Source: Alphaproteobacteria bacterium (GTDB taxonomy: Bacteria; Pseudomonadota; Alphaproteobacteria; Bin95). Taken from it: a stretch of 38,250 nt of DNA. Positions 15,258-23,558 of this stretch are shown in pieces. The position numbers and the translations under genes are program-made. Under the pieces are notes generated by a model. That model was not told the DNA's origin. It did no database searches and saw nothing but the letters and a program-made list of their open reading frames with translations. The DNA is taken from positions 1 through 38,250 of the forward strand of contig JAJEIH010000063.1 in the NCBI GenBank assembly GCA_022827685.1, in the 5' to 3' direction. Position 1 is the stretch's first letter, and the number at the start of each line of letters is the position of its first letter.

Positions 15258-17315
15258 ATGGCGCGCCAGGGTGACAAAAGAGGCAGGGGAAACGCCGGAC
15301 CGCGGCGCCGGGGCGGCCCGAGCCTGCGCAAGGGGTCGGGGGGCAAGTCCGGGCCCGCCCCGGAATCGCCACATTCGCCGGGCAGAACGCTCGCGAACAA
15401 ACGGCCCGGAAAAGTGGCGCCCAAACGGAAATCACCGAGCCGGACCGGACGCCGGACAAGAAGGACGGGCGGCGCGCGCCGGTCCCTGCTGCGGCGCCTC
15501 GTCTCCGGGATGGCGGTCGTCTTTGTCTGGGGCCTGGTCGCGCTGATCGCGGCGCTCGCCTATTTCTCCTACACCCTGCCCGATGTCGAGCGGATGGCGG
15601 AAAGCGGGCGGCGGCCGGGCATTTTCCTGAACGACGTGGGCGGTAACCCCGTTCTCGCGAAAGGAGACCTCTACGGCGACCCGGTCGATGCGTCGCGGCT
15701 TCCTCCCTATCTGCCCCGCGCCGTTATCGCCATCGAGGACCGGCGCTTCTACGAGCATGGCGGCATCGACCCGATCGGCCTGGCGCGGGCGCTCTGGGTC
15801 AACATCGTCGAGGGAGGCGTGCGCCAGGGCGGCAGCACGATCACCCAGCAGCTTGCGAAGAACGTCTTCCTGACGCCGGAGCGGTCTATCGAACGAAAGA
15901 TCCGCGAGGCGCTGCTCGCCTTCTGGCTGGAGTGGCGCTACGACAAGAACCACATCATTTCGCTCTATCTCAACCGGGCCTATTTCGGCTCCGGGGCCTA
16001 TGGCGTCGATGCCGCCGCGCGGCGCTTCTTCTCCAAGCCGGCGGCCGAAGTCGATCTCTGGGAAGCCGCCGTGCTGGCCGGGCTGCTGAAGGCGCCGAGC
16101 CGGCTGTCGCCCGTCGCCAATCCGGGCGGCGCGGCGGAGCGGGGGCGGCTCGTGCTGAAGGCGATGGCAAGCGCCGGCTTCATTTCCGACGAGCAGGCGG
16201 CGCGGGCGGCCGCCTCCAGCCTGCGGACGGCGACGGAACCGGACGGGCGCGGCTATTTCGCGGACTGGGTGCTGGCGCAGGTGAACCGGCGCCTGGGGAT
16301 GGTGGACCGGGACCTCCGTATCGCCACGACCTTCGATCCCGGCCTGCAGCGCCTCGCGGCGGAAACGGTCGCCGCGGCGCTGGCGGGCACGGCGAACCCG
16401 TCCCAGGCCGCCCTTGTCGCCATGTCGCCCGACGGCGCGGTGCGGGCCATGGTGGGCGGCAGGGACTACGGTGCCAGCCAGTTCAACCGCGCGACGCAGG
16501 CGCTTCGTCAGCCGGGTTCGGCCTTCAAGCTGTTCGTCTATATGGCGGCGCTGGAGCGGGGCCTGCATCCGGACAGCACCGTGACCGACGCGCGCGTCAA
16601 TGTCGGCGGATGGGCTCCCCGGAATTTCGACGGGCGGTTCCGGGGCTCGGTCGCCATGCGGGACGCCTTCGCCCAGTCGCTGAACGCCGCCGCCGTCCGT
16701 CTCGCGGACCGCGCCGGGCGCGCCCGCGTCGCCGAAGCGGCGCGCCGCCTCGGCATTACATCGGACCTCGCGCCCGACCTCACCATTGCGCTCGGCTCGA
16801 GCGCGGTAAGGCTGATCGAGCTGACCGGCGCCTACGCCGCCTTCGCCAATGGCGGCGCCGGGGTGATCCCCTATGGTGTGGAACGGATCGAGGGCGTGTT
16901 CGAGCGGGCCGGCAGCGGCGCGGGCGAGGCCGTGGCGCCCGGCGTGGTGGCGGACATGAACGACCTGCTGTCCGCCGTCGTGACCCGGGGCACAGGCAAG
17001 GCCGCGCGGCTGGCCGGCCGCCCGGCGGCCGGCAAGACGGGCACCAGCCAGTCCTTCCGCGACGCCTTCTTCGTCGGCTTCACCGGCAATCTGGTCGCCG
17101 GCGTCTGGGTCGGAAACGATGACGGCGCGCCGATGGACGAGGTGACGGGCGGCGGCCTGCCGGCGCGCATCTGGCGCGCCTTCATGGCGGCGGCGCATGA
17201 AGGCGCGCCCGTGCGGCCGATCCCCGGCCTCGGTTCCGGCAGGGCGTCTTCCTCCTTCCGCCCGAAGATCACCGGCGAGGCGCCGCCCCGGCCCGCCCCG
17301 TCCAACGACCCGTAA
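15258..17315 (+). CDS. Class A penicillin-binding protein (PBP1A-type)
   Basis: This 685-residue bifunctional enzyme polymerises and cross-links peptidoglycan. Residues 1-80 form a basic, arginine- and lysine-rich cytoplasmic tail, followed by a membrane anchor at about 84-105. The GT51 glycosyltransferase domain has E160 in EDRRFYEHGG and GGSTITQQLAKNVF (191-204). The transpeptidase domain has SxxK at S421-K424 (PGSAFK), SxN at S474-N476 and KTGT at 593-596. The tail is longer than usual and could bind nucleic acid or a partner. It lies 31 nt after the selenoprotein gene on the same strand and converges with the ComE-like gene. The short C-terminal tail ends in a proline-rich segment. Confidence 0.93.
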   Translation: MARQGDKRGRGNAGPRRRGGPSLRKGSGGKSGPAPESPHSPGRTLANKRPGKVAPKRKSPSRTGRRTRRTGGARRSLLRRLVSGMAVVFVWGLVALIAALAYFSYTLPDVERMAESGRRPGIFLNDVGGNPVLAKGDLYGDPVDASRLPPYLPRAVIAIEDRRFYEHGGIDPIGLARALWVNIVEGGVRQGGSTITQQLAKNVFLTPERSIERKIREALLAFWLEWRYDKNHIISLYLNRAYFGSGAYGVDAAARRFFSKPAAEVDLWEAAVLAGLLKAPSRLSPVANPGGAAERGRLVLKAMASAGFISDEQAARAAASSLRTATEPDGRGYFADWVLAQVNRRLGMVDRDLRIATTFDPGLQRLAAETVAAALAGTANPSQAALVAMSPDGAVRAMVGGRDYGASQFNRATQALRQPGSAFKLFVYMAALERGLHPDSTVTDARVNVGGWAPRNFDGRFRGSVAMRDAFAQSLNAAAVRLADRAGRARVAEAARRLGITSDLAPDLTIALGSSAVRLIELTGAYAAFANGGAGVIPYGVERIEGVFERAGSGAGEAVAPGVVADMNDLLSAVVTRGTGKAARLAGRPAAGKTGTSQSFRDAFFVGFTGNLVAGVWVGNDDGAPMDEVTGGGLPARIWRAFMAAAHEGAPVRPIPGLGSGRASSSFRPKITGEAPPRPAPSNDP

Positions 17316-17327
17316 GCCCGCCCGGCT

Positions 17328-17954
17328 CTACCCCGCCGGGAGCGTCGCCGCACGGAAACGGTCCTTGGAGAGCGCCGCGTCCAGGGAACGCCTGATGACG
17401 GGCGGCGGCGCGTCCGGGGTAATCTTCAGCAGCACGAACGAAGCGCCGTTGGCTTCGCGCAGCAGCCGGCCGGCCTCTTCGATCCCGTCTGCCCCGGATA
17501 CCGAGCGGACCGCCGCGATTCCCGCCCCGGACGCCATCGCCGCGAGATCCACGCCCAGCGAGGTGTGGCTCTTCTGGTAGCCCGTCTCGCCGTAATGGCC
17601 GTTATCGACGCAAACGATCGAGAGATTGGGCGGGTTCAGGATCGCCACGGTGGCGAGCGAGCCCACATTCATCAGCAGCTCGCCATCGCCCGTCAGTACC
17701 AGCACCCTGCGGTCCGGCCGCGCAAGCGCAAGCCCGAGCCCCATGGCAACGGCCCCGCCCATGACGCCGGCGCAGGCGAAATAGTTGGCTTCGGGCTCGC
17801 ACATGGCGGCGGTGTCCTTCGCCGTGCCTGCGAGCCCGGCTACGATCAGCCAGTCCTGCGGATTGCCCACCAGCGCCGGCACGGCCTCGCGCCTGTCCAG
17901 CGTGCCGACGGGGCTCATCTCGGCCGCGGTGCCGGCCCGAAACGCTTCACTCAT
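17328..17954 (-). CDS. TPP-dependent decarboxylase, ComE / sulfopyruvate decarboxylase beta-like
   Basis: The 208-residue protein is a TPP enzyme pyrophosphate-binding half. The cofactor motif GDGELLMNVG is followed by LATVAILNPPNLSIVCVDNGHYGETG, closely resembling the beta subunit of sulfopyruvate decarboxylase (ComE) and the C-terminal half of phosphonopyruvate decarboxylase. It needs an alpha partner, which is the preceding gene, 17 nt upstream. Decarboxylation of a substituted pyruvate to the aldehyde is the likely reaction; whether the substituent is sulfonate, phosphonate or other is unknown. I chose ATG 17954 because it follows the partner's stop with normal spacing. It is the last gene of the operon and converges with the penicillin-binding protein gene. 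Confidence 0.82.
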   Translation of the reverse strand: MSEAFRAGTAAEMSPVGTLDRREAVPALVGNPQDWLIVAGLAGTAKDTAAMCEPEANYFACAGVMGGAVAMGLGLALARPDRRVLVLTGDGELLMNVGSLATVAILNPPNLSIVCVDNGHYGETGYQKSHTSLGVDLAAMASGAGIAAVRSVSGADGIEEAGRLLREANGASFVLLKITPDAPPPVIRRSLDAALSKDRFRAATLPAG

Positions 17955-17971
17955 CGCTTCCACTCCCCCGC

Positions 17972-18478
17972 CTAAAATGCCTTGGCGCCGATCAATTTCT
18001 GGGTCAGCAAAACACCGACCGCCTGCCCGGACCCGAAGACCATGGTGCAGGCCGCCCGCATCGCGCCCTCGACATCCTCGGGCCGGTCGATCCGCATGGT
18101 CACGAAGCCCATCGCCTCCATCACCGGCTCGACCGCCTGCCCCATCGGCATCTGCCAGGGATTGCCCTCGCCGAAGTCGCCGCGCATCGACACCAGCACC
18201 AGCATCGGGAACAGGCCGTTCTTCACCAGCGAGAACATGTTGACGCAATTGCCGATGCCGGAGGACTGCATGGCCGCAACGCCGCGCGCGCCGCCGAGAT
18301 GGGCGCCGGCAAGCATGGCGATGCCCTCTTCCTCCGTGGTGAGCGGCACGGAATGCATCTCCGGGTCCGCCAGCGACTTGTCGATCAGCACCCTGTGGCC
18401 GGCGTCGGGCACATAGCTCACCTGGCTGACATCGAACTCCTTCAGGACCCGGTAAAGGTCCTCCTGCCAATCGGCCAT
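17972..18478 (-). CDS. TPP-binding subunit, ComD / sulfopyruvate decarboxylase alpha-like
   Basis: The 168-residue protein corresponds to the pyrimidine-binding half of a TPP decarboxylase. The TTEEEGIAMLAGAHLGG segment (about 47-63) contains the glutamate that activates the TPP aminopyrimidine, and SGIGNCVNMFSLVKNGLFPML is family-typical. Separate alpha and beta polypeptides of about 170 and 200 residues are the arrangement of archaeal ComD/ComE sulfopyruvate decarboxylase. The beta partner is the next gene. I chose ATG 18478, which leaves a 28-nt gap after the E1 beta stop; an upstream in-frame ATG at 18580 would overlap E1 beta. Confidence 0.82.
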   Translation of the reverse strand: MADWQEDLYRVLKEFDVSQVSYVPDAGHRVLIDKSLADPEMHSVPLTTEEEGIAMLAGAHLGGARGVAAMQSSGIGNCVNMFSLVKNGLFPMLVLVSMRGDFGEGNPWQMPMGQAVEPVMEAMGFVTMRIDRPEDVEGAMRAACTMVFGSGQAVGVLLTQKLIGAKAF

Positions 18479-18506
18479 CGTTTCCTGTCCTCTCCGGGAG
18501 AAGGGC

Positions 18507-19475
18507 CTATAGCTGCGCGCGGACCGCCGCCGCAATGGCGTCCGGGCCCACGCGCAGCATGTCTTCGAGCGGCTTTGCATAGGGAATCGGGATGCGCGGC
18601 GCGCCGAGCCGCTTCACCGGCGCTTTCAGGCTGCCGAAATGCGCCTCCGAGACGGTCGCGGCGACCTCGGCTCCGAAGCCGCCCACCGAGACGGCCTCCT
18701 GCGCCACGACCAGCCGCCCGGTCTTCTGGACGGACGCCAGCACCGCGCCGCGGTCCCAGGGCCAGAGCGTGCGCAGGTCGATGACCTCCACCGACACGCC
18801 CTCCTCCGCCAGCATTTCCGCCGCAGCGGCGGCATTGCGGACCATGGCGGACCATGAGACCACGGTTGCATCGTTGCCGTCCCGGACGGTCCGCGCGCTG
18901 CCGAACTCGCCCGGCGGTTCGTCCTCGCCGAGCTCCTCCTCGATCCCCCACAGGTCCTTGTGTTCCATATAGACGACCGGATCGTCGCTGCGGATCGCCG
19001 CTTTGAGCAGCCGCAGATTGTCTCCCGGCGTTGCCGGGGCGACCACCGTCAGGCCGGGAATATGCACATACCAGGCCTCCAGCGACTGCGAGTGCTGCGC
19101 GGCGGAGGAGCGCCACATGCCCATCGGCTCGCGCACCACCAGCGGCACGCCGCCCTGCCCGCCGAACATGTAGCGGGCCTTGGCCGCCTGGTTCACCAGC
19201 TCGTCCACGGCGCAGAGCGCGAAATCGGCGAAGCGCATCTCCACCACCGGGCGCGTGCCCGCCAGCGCCGCGCCGACGGCGGAGCCGAGGATCGCCGCCT
19301 CGGAAATCGGGGCATCCGAAATCCTGAGCGGCCCGAACTCCTCGACCATGCCCGCATACTGCCCGAACACGCCGCCGCGCCCGAGGTCCTCGCCGACGGC
19401 CCACACGGTCGGGTCGCGGCGCATTTCCTCGGCCAGCGCCCGCCGTCCGGCCTCCATGTAGGTGGTCGTCACCAT
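18507..19475 (-). CDS. 2-oxoacid dehydrogenase E1 beta subunit
   Basis: The 322-residue protein is a transketolase-type E1 beta subunit of the pyruvate/branched-chain/acetoin dehydrogenase family. Recognisable parts are YMEAGRRALAEEMRRDPTVW, GEDLGRGGVFGQYAG, the segment RISDAPISEAAILGSAVGAAL, and the C-terminal VIDLRTLWPWDRGAVL followed by VAQEAVSVGGFGAEVAA. It forms an alpha2beta2 heterotetramer with the preceding gene and shares TPP-binding and catalytic residues with it. The two genes overlap by 7 nt (19469-19475), so they are translated together. Unusually, no lipoyl E2 or E3 gene follows. Substrate range cannot be read from sequence. Confidence 0.92.
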   Translation of the reverse strand: MVTTTYMEAGRRALAEEMRRDPTVWAVGEDLGRGGVFGQYAGMVEEFGPLRISDAPISEAAILGSAVGAALAGTRPVVEMRFADFALCAVDELVNQAAKARYMFGGQGGVPLVVREPMGMWRSSAAQHSQSLEAWYVHIPGLTVVAPATPGDNLRLLKAAIRSDDPVVYMEHKDLWGIEEELGEDEPPGEFGSARTVRDGNDATVVSWSAMVRNAAAAAEMLAEEGVSVEVIDLRTLWPWDRGAVLASVQKTGRLVVAQEAVSVGGFGAEVAATVSEAHFGSLKAPVKRLGAPRIPIPYAKPLEDMLRVGPDAIAAAVRAQL

Positions 19476-20473
19476 CGGAACGCCGCCTCGCGCGGGTCGC
19501 CGACATCCTGGACATCCGCGTAGAGCGCGCGGTCTTCCGGCCAGTCCGCAGCCTTCGCCTCTTCATAGGCGGCCCGCATCTCCTGAACAGCCGCTTCACG
19601 GTGGCCCGAAAGCGTTTCCCCGGCGACGCCATGCGCGCGCAGCGTGTCGGCGGCGCGGGCTATCGGATCGTCCTTCCAGCGCTCCTCCACTTCTCCGGCA
19701 TCGCGGTAGGCGGCCTTGTCCACGGCCGTGTGGCCGGTCAGCCGCCAGGTCTTCGCCCAGAGGAACTGCGGGCCGCCGCCGTCGAGGATTCGCTCGCGCA
19801 GTTCGGTCGTCACCTCCGCCACAACGTCCACATCGTTGCCGTCAACGGCCCGGGCGGGAATGCCCAGCGCCTCGGCGCGCGCCGCCGGGCCGGGGCCGCC
19901 GGTCATCGCCTCGGTCCGCGTGGTGGCGGCGAAGGCGTTGTCCTCGCAGACGAACAGCACCGGCAGGTCGAAGACCCGCGCCCAGTTCAGCCCTTCCAGG
20001 AACGGCCCGCGATTGACCGCGCCGTCGCCGAAGATGCAGCAGACGATGCGCCGCTCGCCCTTGAGCCGCACCGCGTGGGCCGCGCCGGCGGCGATGTTGA
20101 TGTTGGCGCCGACGACCCCGTTCGCGCCCAGCATCCCGACCGAGAAGTCGGCGATGTGCATGGAGCCGCCCTTGCCGCCGCAATTGCCGCCTTCGCGCCC
20201 GAACAGCTCGCGCATCATCGCAACCGCGGAAGCGCCCTTCTCCAGCGTGTGGCCGTGGCCGCGATGGGTGGACAGCAGCAGGTCCTCGCGCGCGAGGCTG
20301 CCGACCGCGCCCACCGCGCAGGCCTCCTGCCCGATGGAGGGGTGGATGGCGCCCAGCACCAGCCCTTCCTCCAGCGCGGCGACGGCCTGTTCCTCGAAGG
20401 CTCGGATGCGGTGCATCCGCCGGTGCCGGTCCGCCAGCCTTTCGAGGTCGAGATTGGGCCGGGGACCGCTCAT
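19469..20473 (-). CDS. 2-oxoacid dehydrogenase E1 alpha subunit
   Basis: The 334-residue protein is an E1 alpha subunit of the pyruvate/acetoin dehydrogenase group. RIRAFEEQAV, the STHRGHGHTLEKG loop, and the TPP motif GDGAVNRGPFLEGLN are present, followed by NAFAATTRTEAMTGG. It decarboxylates a 2-oxoacid with TPP and would pass the acyl group to a lipoyl E2, not encoded nearby. It heads the operon E1 alpha, E1 beta, ComD-like, ComE-like. The ATG at 20473 is followed upstream by a purine-rich GGGGGG stretch on the coding strand. Three TGTCATG repeats lie 22-49 nt upstream and could be a regulator site. Confidence 0.92.
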   Translation of the reverse strand: MSGPRPNLDLERLADRHRRMHRIRAFEEQAVAALEEGLVLGAIHPSIGQEACAVGAVGSLAREDLLLSTHRGHGHTLEKGASAVAMMRELFGREGGNCGGKGGSMHIADFSVGMLGANGVVGANINIAAGAAHAVRLKGERRIVCCIFGDGAVNRGPFLEGLNWARVFDLPVLFVCEDNAFAATTRTEAMTGGPGPAARAEALGIPARAVDGNDVDVVAEVTTELRERILDGGGPQFLWAKTWRLTGHTAVDKAAYRDAGEVEERWKDDPIARAADTLRAHGVAGETLSGHREAAVQEMRAAYEEAKAADWPEDRALYADVQDVGDPREAAFRW

Positions 20474-20494
20474 GGCCGGCCGCCCCCCCGGGAA

Positions 20495-20522
20495 ATGTCA
20501 TGAAATGTCATGTTTTGTCATG
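20495..20522. promoter_or_regulatory. Three TGTCATG repeats phased at 10 bp (putative operator)
   Basis: TGTCATG occurs at 20496-20502, 20506-20512 and 20516-20522, exactly one helical turn apart, 22-49 nt upstream of the E1 alpha start codon. The 20-nt unit ATGTCATGAAATGTCATGTT (20495-20514) is repeated exactly at 20680-20699. Same-face phased direct repeats near a start are typical of binding sites for a transcription factor that binds cooperatively. The regulator is not known and none is encoded in this window. Confidence 0.55.
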
Positions 20523-20679
20523 GGGCCGGTCTCCGCCCCGCTCGTTTGCAAGGCATTGCAGCCTCCTTGTCGGTCTGCGGTCCCGGACGCCCCGTTGCCG
20601 GAGGAACGCTCCTCCCGCGCGCATAATGCGAGCCCGGCTGCGCGTGCGCGAGGCGGCGGGGCCGTCCCCTCCACCGTGG

Positions 20680-20699
20680 ATGTCATGAAATGTCATGTT
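20680..20699. promoter_or_regulatory. Second copy of the TGTCATG double repeat
   Basis: This 20-nt segment is identical to 20495-20514 and contains TGTCATG at 20681-20687 and 20691-20697, again 10 bp apart. It lies 185 nt further upstream of the same operon. Two distant sites of the same phase suggest an upstream auxiliary operator, possibly for looping or repression. Confidence 0.5.
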
Positions 20700-20782
20700 C
20701 CGCTGCCCTGGCGGCCTTTCCTCCATCGCGTTTCGCTCCCTCCGCGCTCCCGCCGGCCGGGCCGGGCGCGCGGACCCTGTTT

Positions 20783-21020
20783 CGCGCATTTCGCGTACGC
20801 GCCTGCGCGCGCGTCCGGGCGGGCGTTTCGCGCCGGCGCGGTTCGCGCGCCTGATTGCCCGCGCGCGAACCGGATGCAGGACACACTTCTCCCCTCCGTT
20901 TCTTCGGGGTTTTTTCGCGCCGGCGCGAAAGCGGGGAACCGGCCCCGCGGACGCCGCTTCCTTTGCCCCTATTGCAGCATATTTTGCCAGCAGTCAAGCC
21001 TCAATCCAGATTTATTTCTC
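20783..21020. repeat. Dispersed structured repeat, copy 2
   Basis: This copy aligns with about 140-385. It has a perfect 11-bp hairpin (GGTTCGCGCGC 20840-20850, loop CTGATTGCCC, GCGCGCGAACC 20861-20871), the shared GCAGGACACACTTCTCCC at 20876-20893, and the palindrome TTTCGCGCCGGCGCGAAA at 20913-20930. The hairpin loop core CTGATTGC is the same in both copies, although the outer stem bases differ. A GCCGCTTCCTTT block and GTCAAGCCTC end the similarity. Read leftward, the unit begins with a GCTTGAC motif that resembles a promoter -35 element, but no matching -10 element is clear. Confidence 0.7.
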
Positions 21021-21157
21021 GATTCTCGAACGAATCATGTCTTTCGGGCCGAGGACCGGACGCCGCCCTACCGCATACACACACTTCCGGCATCGGCTTC
21101 GCACCGCGTGGCCTCAACTGTCGCCCCAGTCCCCAACTGTCGCCCCGGTCCCCCTTT

Positions 21158-21286
21158 TGTCACCCCGGACTTGATCCGGGGTCCAGCCGCGGCTTTCCCG
21201 ACCGCCGCCGCCCTTGGAGAGCGGGCGCGACCGTCGGGCCCGCCGCAACGGCCGCACTGGACCCCGGCTCGGGGGCCGGGGTGACA
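21158..21286. repeat. Palindromic intergenic repeat (GTCACCCCGG type), copy A
   Basis: The ends are inverted repeats: TGTCACCCCGG at the left and CCGGGGTGACA at the right, with inner arms CCGGGGTCCAG and CTGGACCCCGG. Such elements are frequent between genes in alphaproteobacterial genomes and can fold into a long stem, which may act as a terminator or mRNA-stabilising structure. It lies 49 nt downstream of the leftward acyl-CoA dehydrogenase stop, consistent with a transcript end. Confidence 0.75.
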
Positions 21287-21334
21287 AAGGCGGCGCGGAG
21301 CGGGGCGTAGCCGGGCCTGCAGGAAGGGGCCGGG

Positions 21335-22516
21335 TCAAAGGCCCAGCACCCGCTTCGCGATGATGTTGCGCTGGATCTCGTTGGAGCCGGCGAAGATCGT
21401 GTGCTTGCGGTCGTTGAAATATTTCGCCGCGAGCGCGTTGGCGTAGTCGGGGCCGACCGGCTCCTCGTTCCAGCCATGCTCCATGGCCTCGATCTGGTAG
21501 GGACCCGCGTCGTAGCCCGCCGCCTCCATCTTGAGCTCGGAGAGGCGCTGCTGGATCTCGGTCCGGCGGATCTTGATCATCGACGATTCGGCGCCGATCT
21601 CCTTGTCGGCCGAGACGGCGGCGAGCATGCGGAGCATCTGCATCTCCAGCGTCTGGAGCTCGATCTCGACCTCCGCCACCTTGCGCATGAAGGTCGCATC
21701 GTCCTCCAGCCCCTGGTCCGCCGCAATCTCCTTGAGCGAGCGCAGGCCGTTCTTCTGGCTGCCGAGCGCGCCGCCGCCCATGCGCTCGTGGCCCAGCAGG
21801 TATTTGGCGATCGTCCAGCCCTGGTCCACCTCGCCCACGAGGTTCCCGCGCGGCACGACGACGTCGGTGAAGAACACCTCGTTGACCTCGTGCAGGCCAT
21901 CGATGGTGATGAGTGGCTTCACCTCGATGCCGGGCGTGGCCATGTCGATCAGGATGAAGGAAATGCCCTCCTGCCGCTTGCCGGCGCTGGAGGTGCGCAC
22001 GAGGCAGAAAATCCAGTTCGCCCAGTGCGCGGCCGTCGTCCAGATCTTCTGGCCGTTGATGACGAAGCGGTCGTCATGCACCTCGCAGCGCGTCTTCAGC
22101 GCGGCGAGGTCGGAGCCGGCGCCGGGCTCGGAATAGCCCTGGCAGTAGATGCGCTCGCCGGAGAGGATGCGCGGCAGGTTGTCCCGCTTCTGCTCCTCGG
22201 TGCCGAAGGCCATCAGCACCGGCCCGCACATGGAAAGGCCGAAGGGGATCGGGCGCGGCGCATTGGCGAGCGCCTGCTCCTCGTCCCAGATGTATTTCTG
22301 CGTCACCGTCCAGCCGGGCCCGCCCCATTCGGTGGGCCAATTCGGCGCGACCCAGCCCTTGTCGTAAAGCGCCCTGTGCCACGCCATCACCTCGTCCAGC
22401 GTCGGCTGGATGCCGAGCCCGACCTTGCGCGCCACGTCGCCCGGCAGCGTCTCGGCCAGGAAGGAACGACACTCGTCGCGAAAGGCTTCGTCTTCAGGGG
22501 CGAAATTGAGGTCCAT
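21335..22516 (-). CDS. Acyl-CoA dehydrogenase
   Basis: The 393-residue FAD enzyme has the family signatures YSEPGAGSDLAAL (about residues 131-143, substrate and flavin binding), the middle domain FVINGQKIWTTAAHWANWIF, and the C-terminal FAGSNEIQRNIIAKRVLGL. It would oxidise an acyl-CoA to the enoyl-CoA in the cytoplasm, passing electrons to ETF. The length and the WPTEWGGPGWT segment fit the FadE group often seen with steroid or branched-acid degradation genes. It follows the YbhN-like gene by 90 nt on the same strand and may belong to the CoA operon at 22607-27271 or have its own promoter. Confidence 0.93.
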   Translation of the reverse strand: MDLNFAPEDEAFRDECRSFLAETLPGDVARKVGLGIQPTLDEVMAWHRALYDKGWVAPNWPTEWGGPGWTVTQKYIWDEEQALANAPRPIPFGLSMCGPVLMAFGTEEQKRDNLPRILSGERIYCQGYSEPGAGSDLAALKTRCEVHDDRFVINGQKIWTTAAHWANWIFCLVRTSSAGKRQEGISFILIDMATPGIEVKPLITIDGLHEVNEVFFTDVVVPRGNLVGEVDQGWTIAKYLLGHERMGGGALGSQKNGLRSLKEIAADQGLEDDATFMRKVAEVEIELQTLEMQMLRMLAAVSADKEIGAESSMIKIRRTEIQQRLSELKMEAAGYDAGPYQIEAMEHGWNEEPVGPDYANALAAKYFNDRKHTIFAGSNEIQRNIIAKRVLGL

Positions 22517-22606
22517 CAGGCAGCGTCCCGGCTCGCGTCAAACTCCCCCGAACGCTATGGCCCCCCGCCCCGGATTGCAAGGCGGCGGGGCGGCAGGCTG
22601 CGCGTC

Positions 22607-23551
22607 CTACTCCTCCTTTCGGGAGAAGCGGCCGCGGGAGGCTTCGTAGGCGCCGAAGAGGGCGAGCGCGAGGGCCAGCGGCAGGAGGAAGTAGATGACC
22701 CGGTAGGTGATGATGCCCGCGGCCACGACATGGGTCGGGACGGTCTCGGGCATCAGCACCAGCAGCACCGTCTCGAACACGCCGAGGCCGCCCGGCACAT
22801 GGCTGATGTAGCCGGCCATGTAGGCCAGCACATAGACGGCGACGAAATGCCAGTAGGACATGCCGAAATCCGGCGGCAGCACCAGGTAGAGCACGGCGCT
22901 GGTGAACGCCCATTCGAGAATGCCGACGCAGAACTGGATGAGGCCGTGGCGGATCTTCGGCGGCGTCACCTCGCGCTCGCCGACGCGCACGACCGGCCTG
23001 CCGCAGAGGCACCACAGGACATAAAGCGCACCGGACAGCACCCAGACGGCCGCAACGGTGCGGATGAGGCCGGTGTCGAGCTCCAGCGCATCGGCCAGTA
23101 CCGCCGCGTTGGGAAGCGTCAGCAGGCCGCCCACGGAGAGTGCACAGAGGTAATAGACGATGCCGGCATAAAGGACGACGCGGGCGACATCGCCGGGGGG
23201 AACGTCCCAGTCCGTGTAGAAGCGGAAGCGGACCGCGCCGCCGGTGAGCGCGCCGAAGCCGAGATTGTGGCTGAAGGCGTAGGAGATGGAGGAGACGAAC
23301 GCGACCCGGCCGAAGGACATGCGCCGCCCGATATAGCGGAAGGCCGTGTGGTCGTAGGCCGCCAGCACCAGATAGGCCGCGAAGGTCGCGGCCACGGCCG
23401 CCAGGATTCGCAGCAGCGGGATCGCTTCAAGCTGGCGGCCGAGTTCGTCCCAGCGCAGGTCGCGCAGCTGCCAGGTCAGCGCCCAGACGGCGGCGGCGAA
23501 GACGGCGACCGCGGCGACAATGCCGAAATAATGCCAGAAGCGTTTCGGCAC
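22607..23551 (-). CDS. YbhN/UPF0104 family integral membrane protein (flippase-like)
   Basis: The 314-residue protein has about eight hydrophobic segments and belongs to the lysylphosphatidylglycerol synthase transmembrane-region family. Its conserved core includes ISYAFSHNLGFGALTGGAVRFR (from about residue 88) and the signature SHVPGGLGVFETVLL near 248-262. Members of this family are proposed lipid or sugar-lipid flippases of the inner membrane, without the soluble aminoacyl-transferase domain of MprF. It starts 7 nt after the DUF35 gene, so it is cotranscribed with CoA-metabolism genes, which is an odd place for a flippase. The actual substrate is unknown. Confidence 0.85.
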   Translation of the reverse strand: MPKRFWHYFGIVAAVAVFAAAVWALTWQLRDLRWDELGRQLEAIPLLRILAAVAATFAAYLVLAAYDHTAFRYIGRRMSFGRVAFVSSISYAFSHNLGFGALTGGAVRFRFYTDWDVPPGDVARVVLYAGIVYYLCALSVGGLLTLPNAAVLADALELDTGLIRTVAAVWVLSGALYVLWCLCGRPVVRVGEREVTPPKIRHGLIQFCVGILEWAFTSAVLYLVLPPDFGMSYWHFVAVYVLAYMAGYISHVPGGLGVFETVLLVLMPETVPTHVVAAGIITYRVIYFLLPLALALALFGAYEASRGRFSRKEE

Positions 23552-23558
23552 CGCGGGT

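Larger units (their letters stand above)
20474..21334. other. 861-nt gene-free region
   Basis: No real gene is visible between the E1 alpha start and the acyl-CoA dehydrogenase stop; the short frames here are GC-driven and do not resemble proteins. The region holds, left to right: phased TGTCATG repeats (20496-20522), a hairpin (GGAGGA 20600-20605, loop ACGC, TCCTCC 20610-20615), a second pair of TGTCATG repeats (20681-20697), dispersed repeat copy 2 (about 20783-21020), short reiterated AACTGTCGCCCC units near 21116-21147, and a long palindromic element (21158-21286). The leftward E1 operon's promoter must be inside the left half. Confidence 0.7.
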
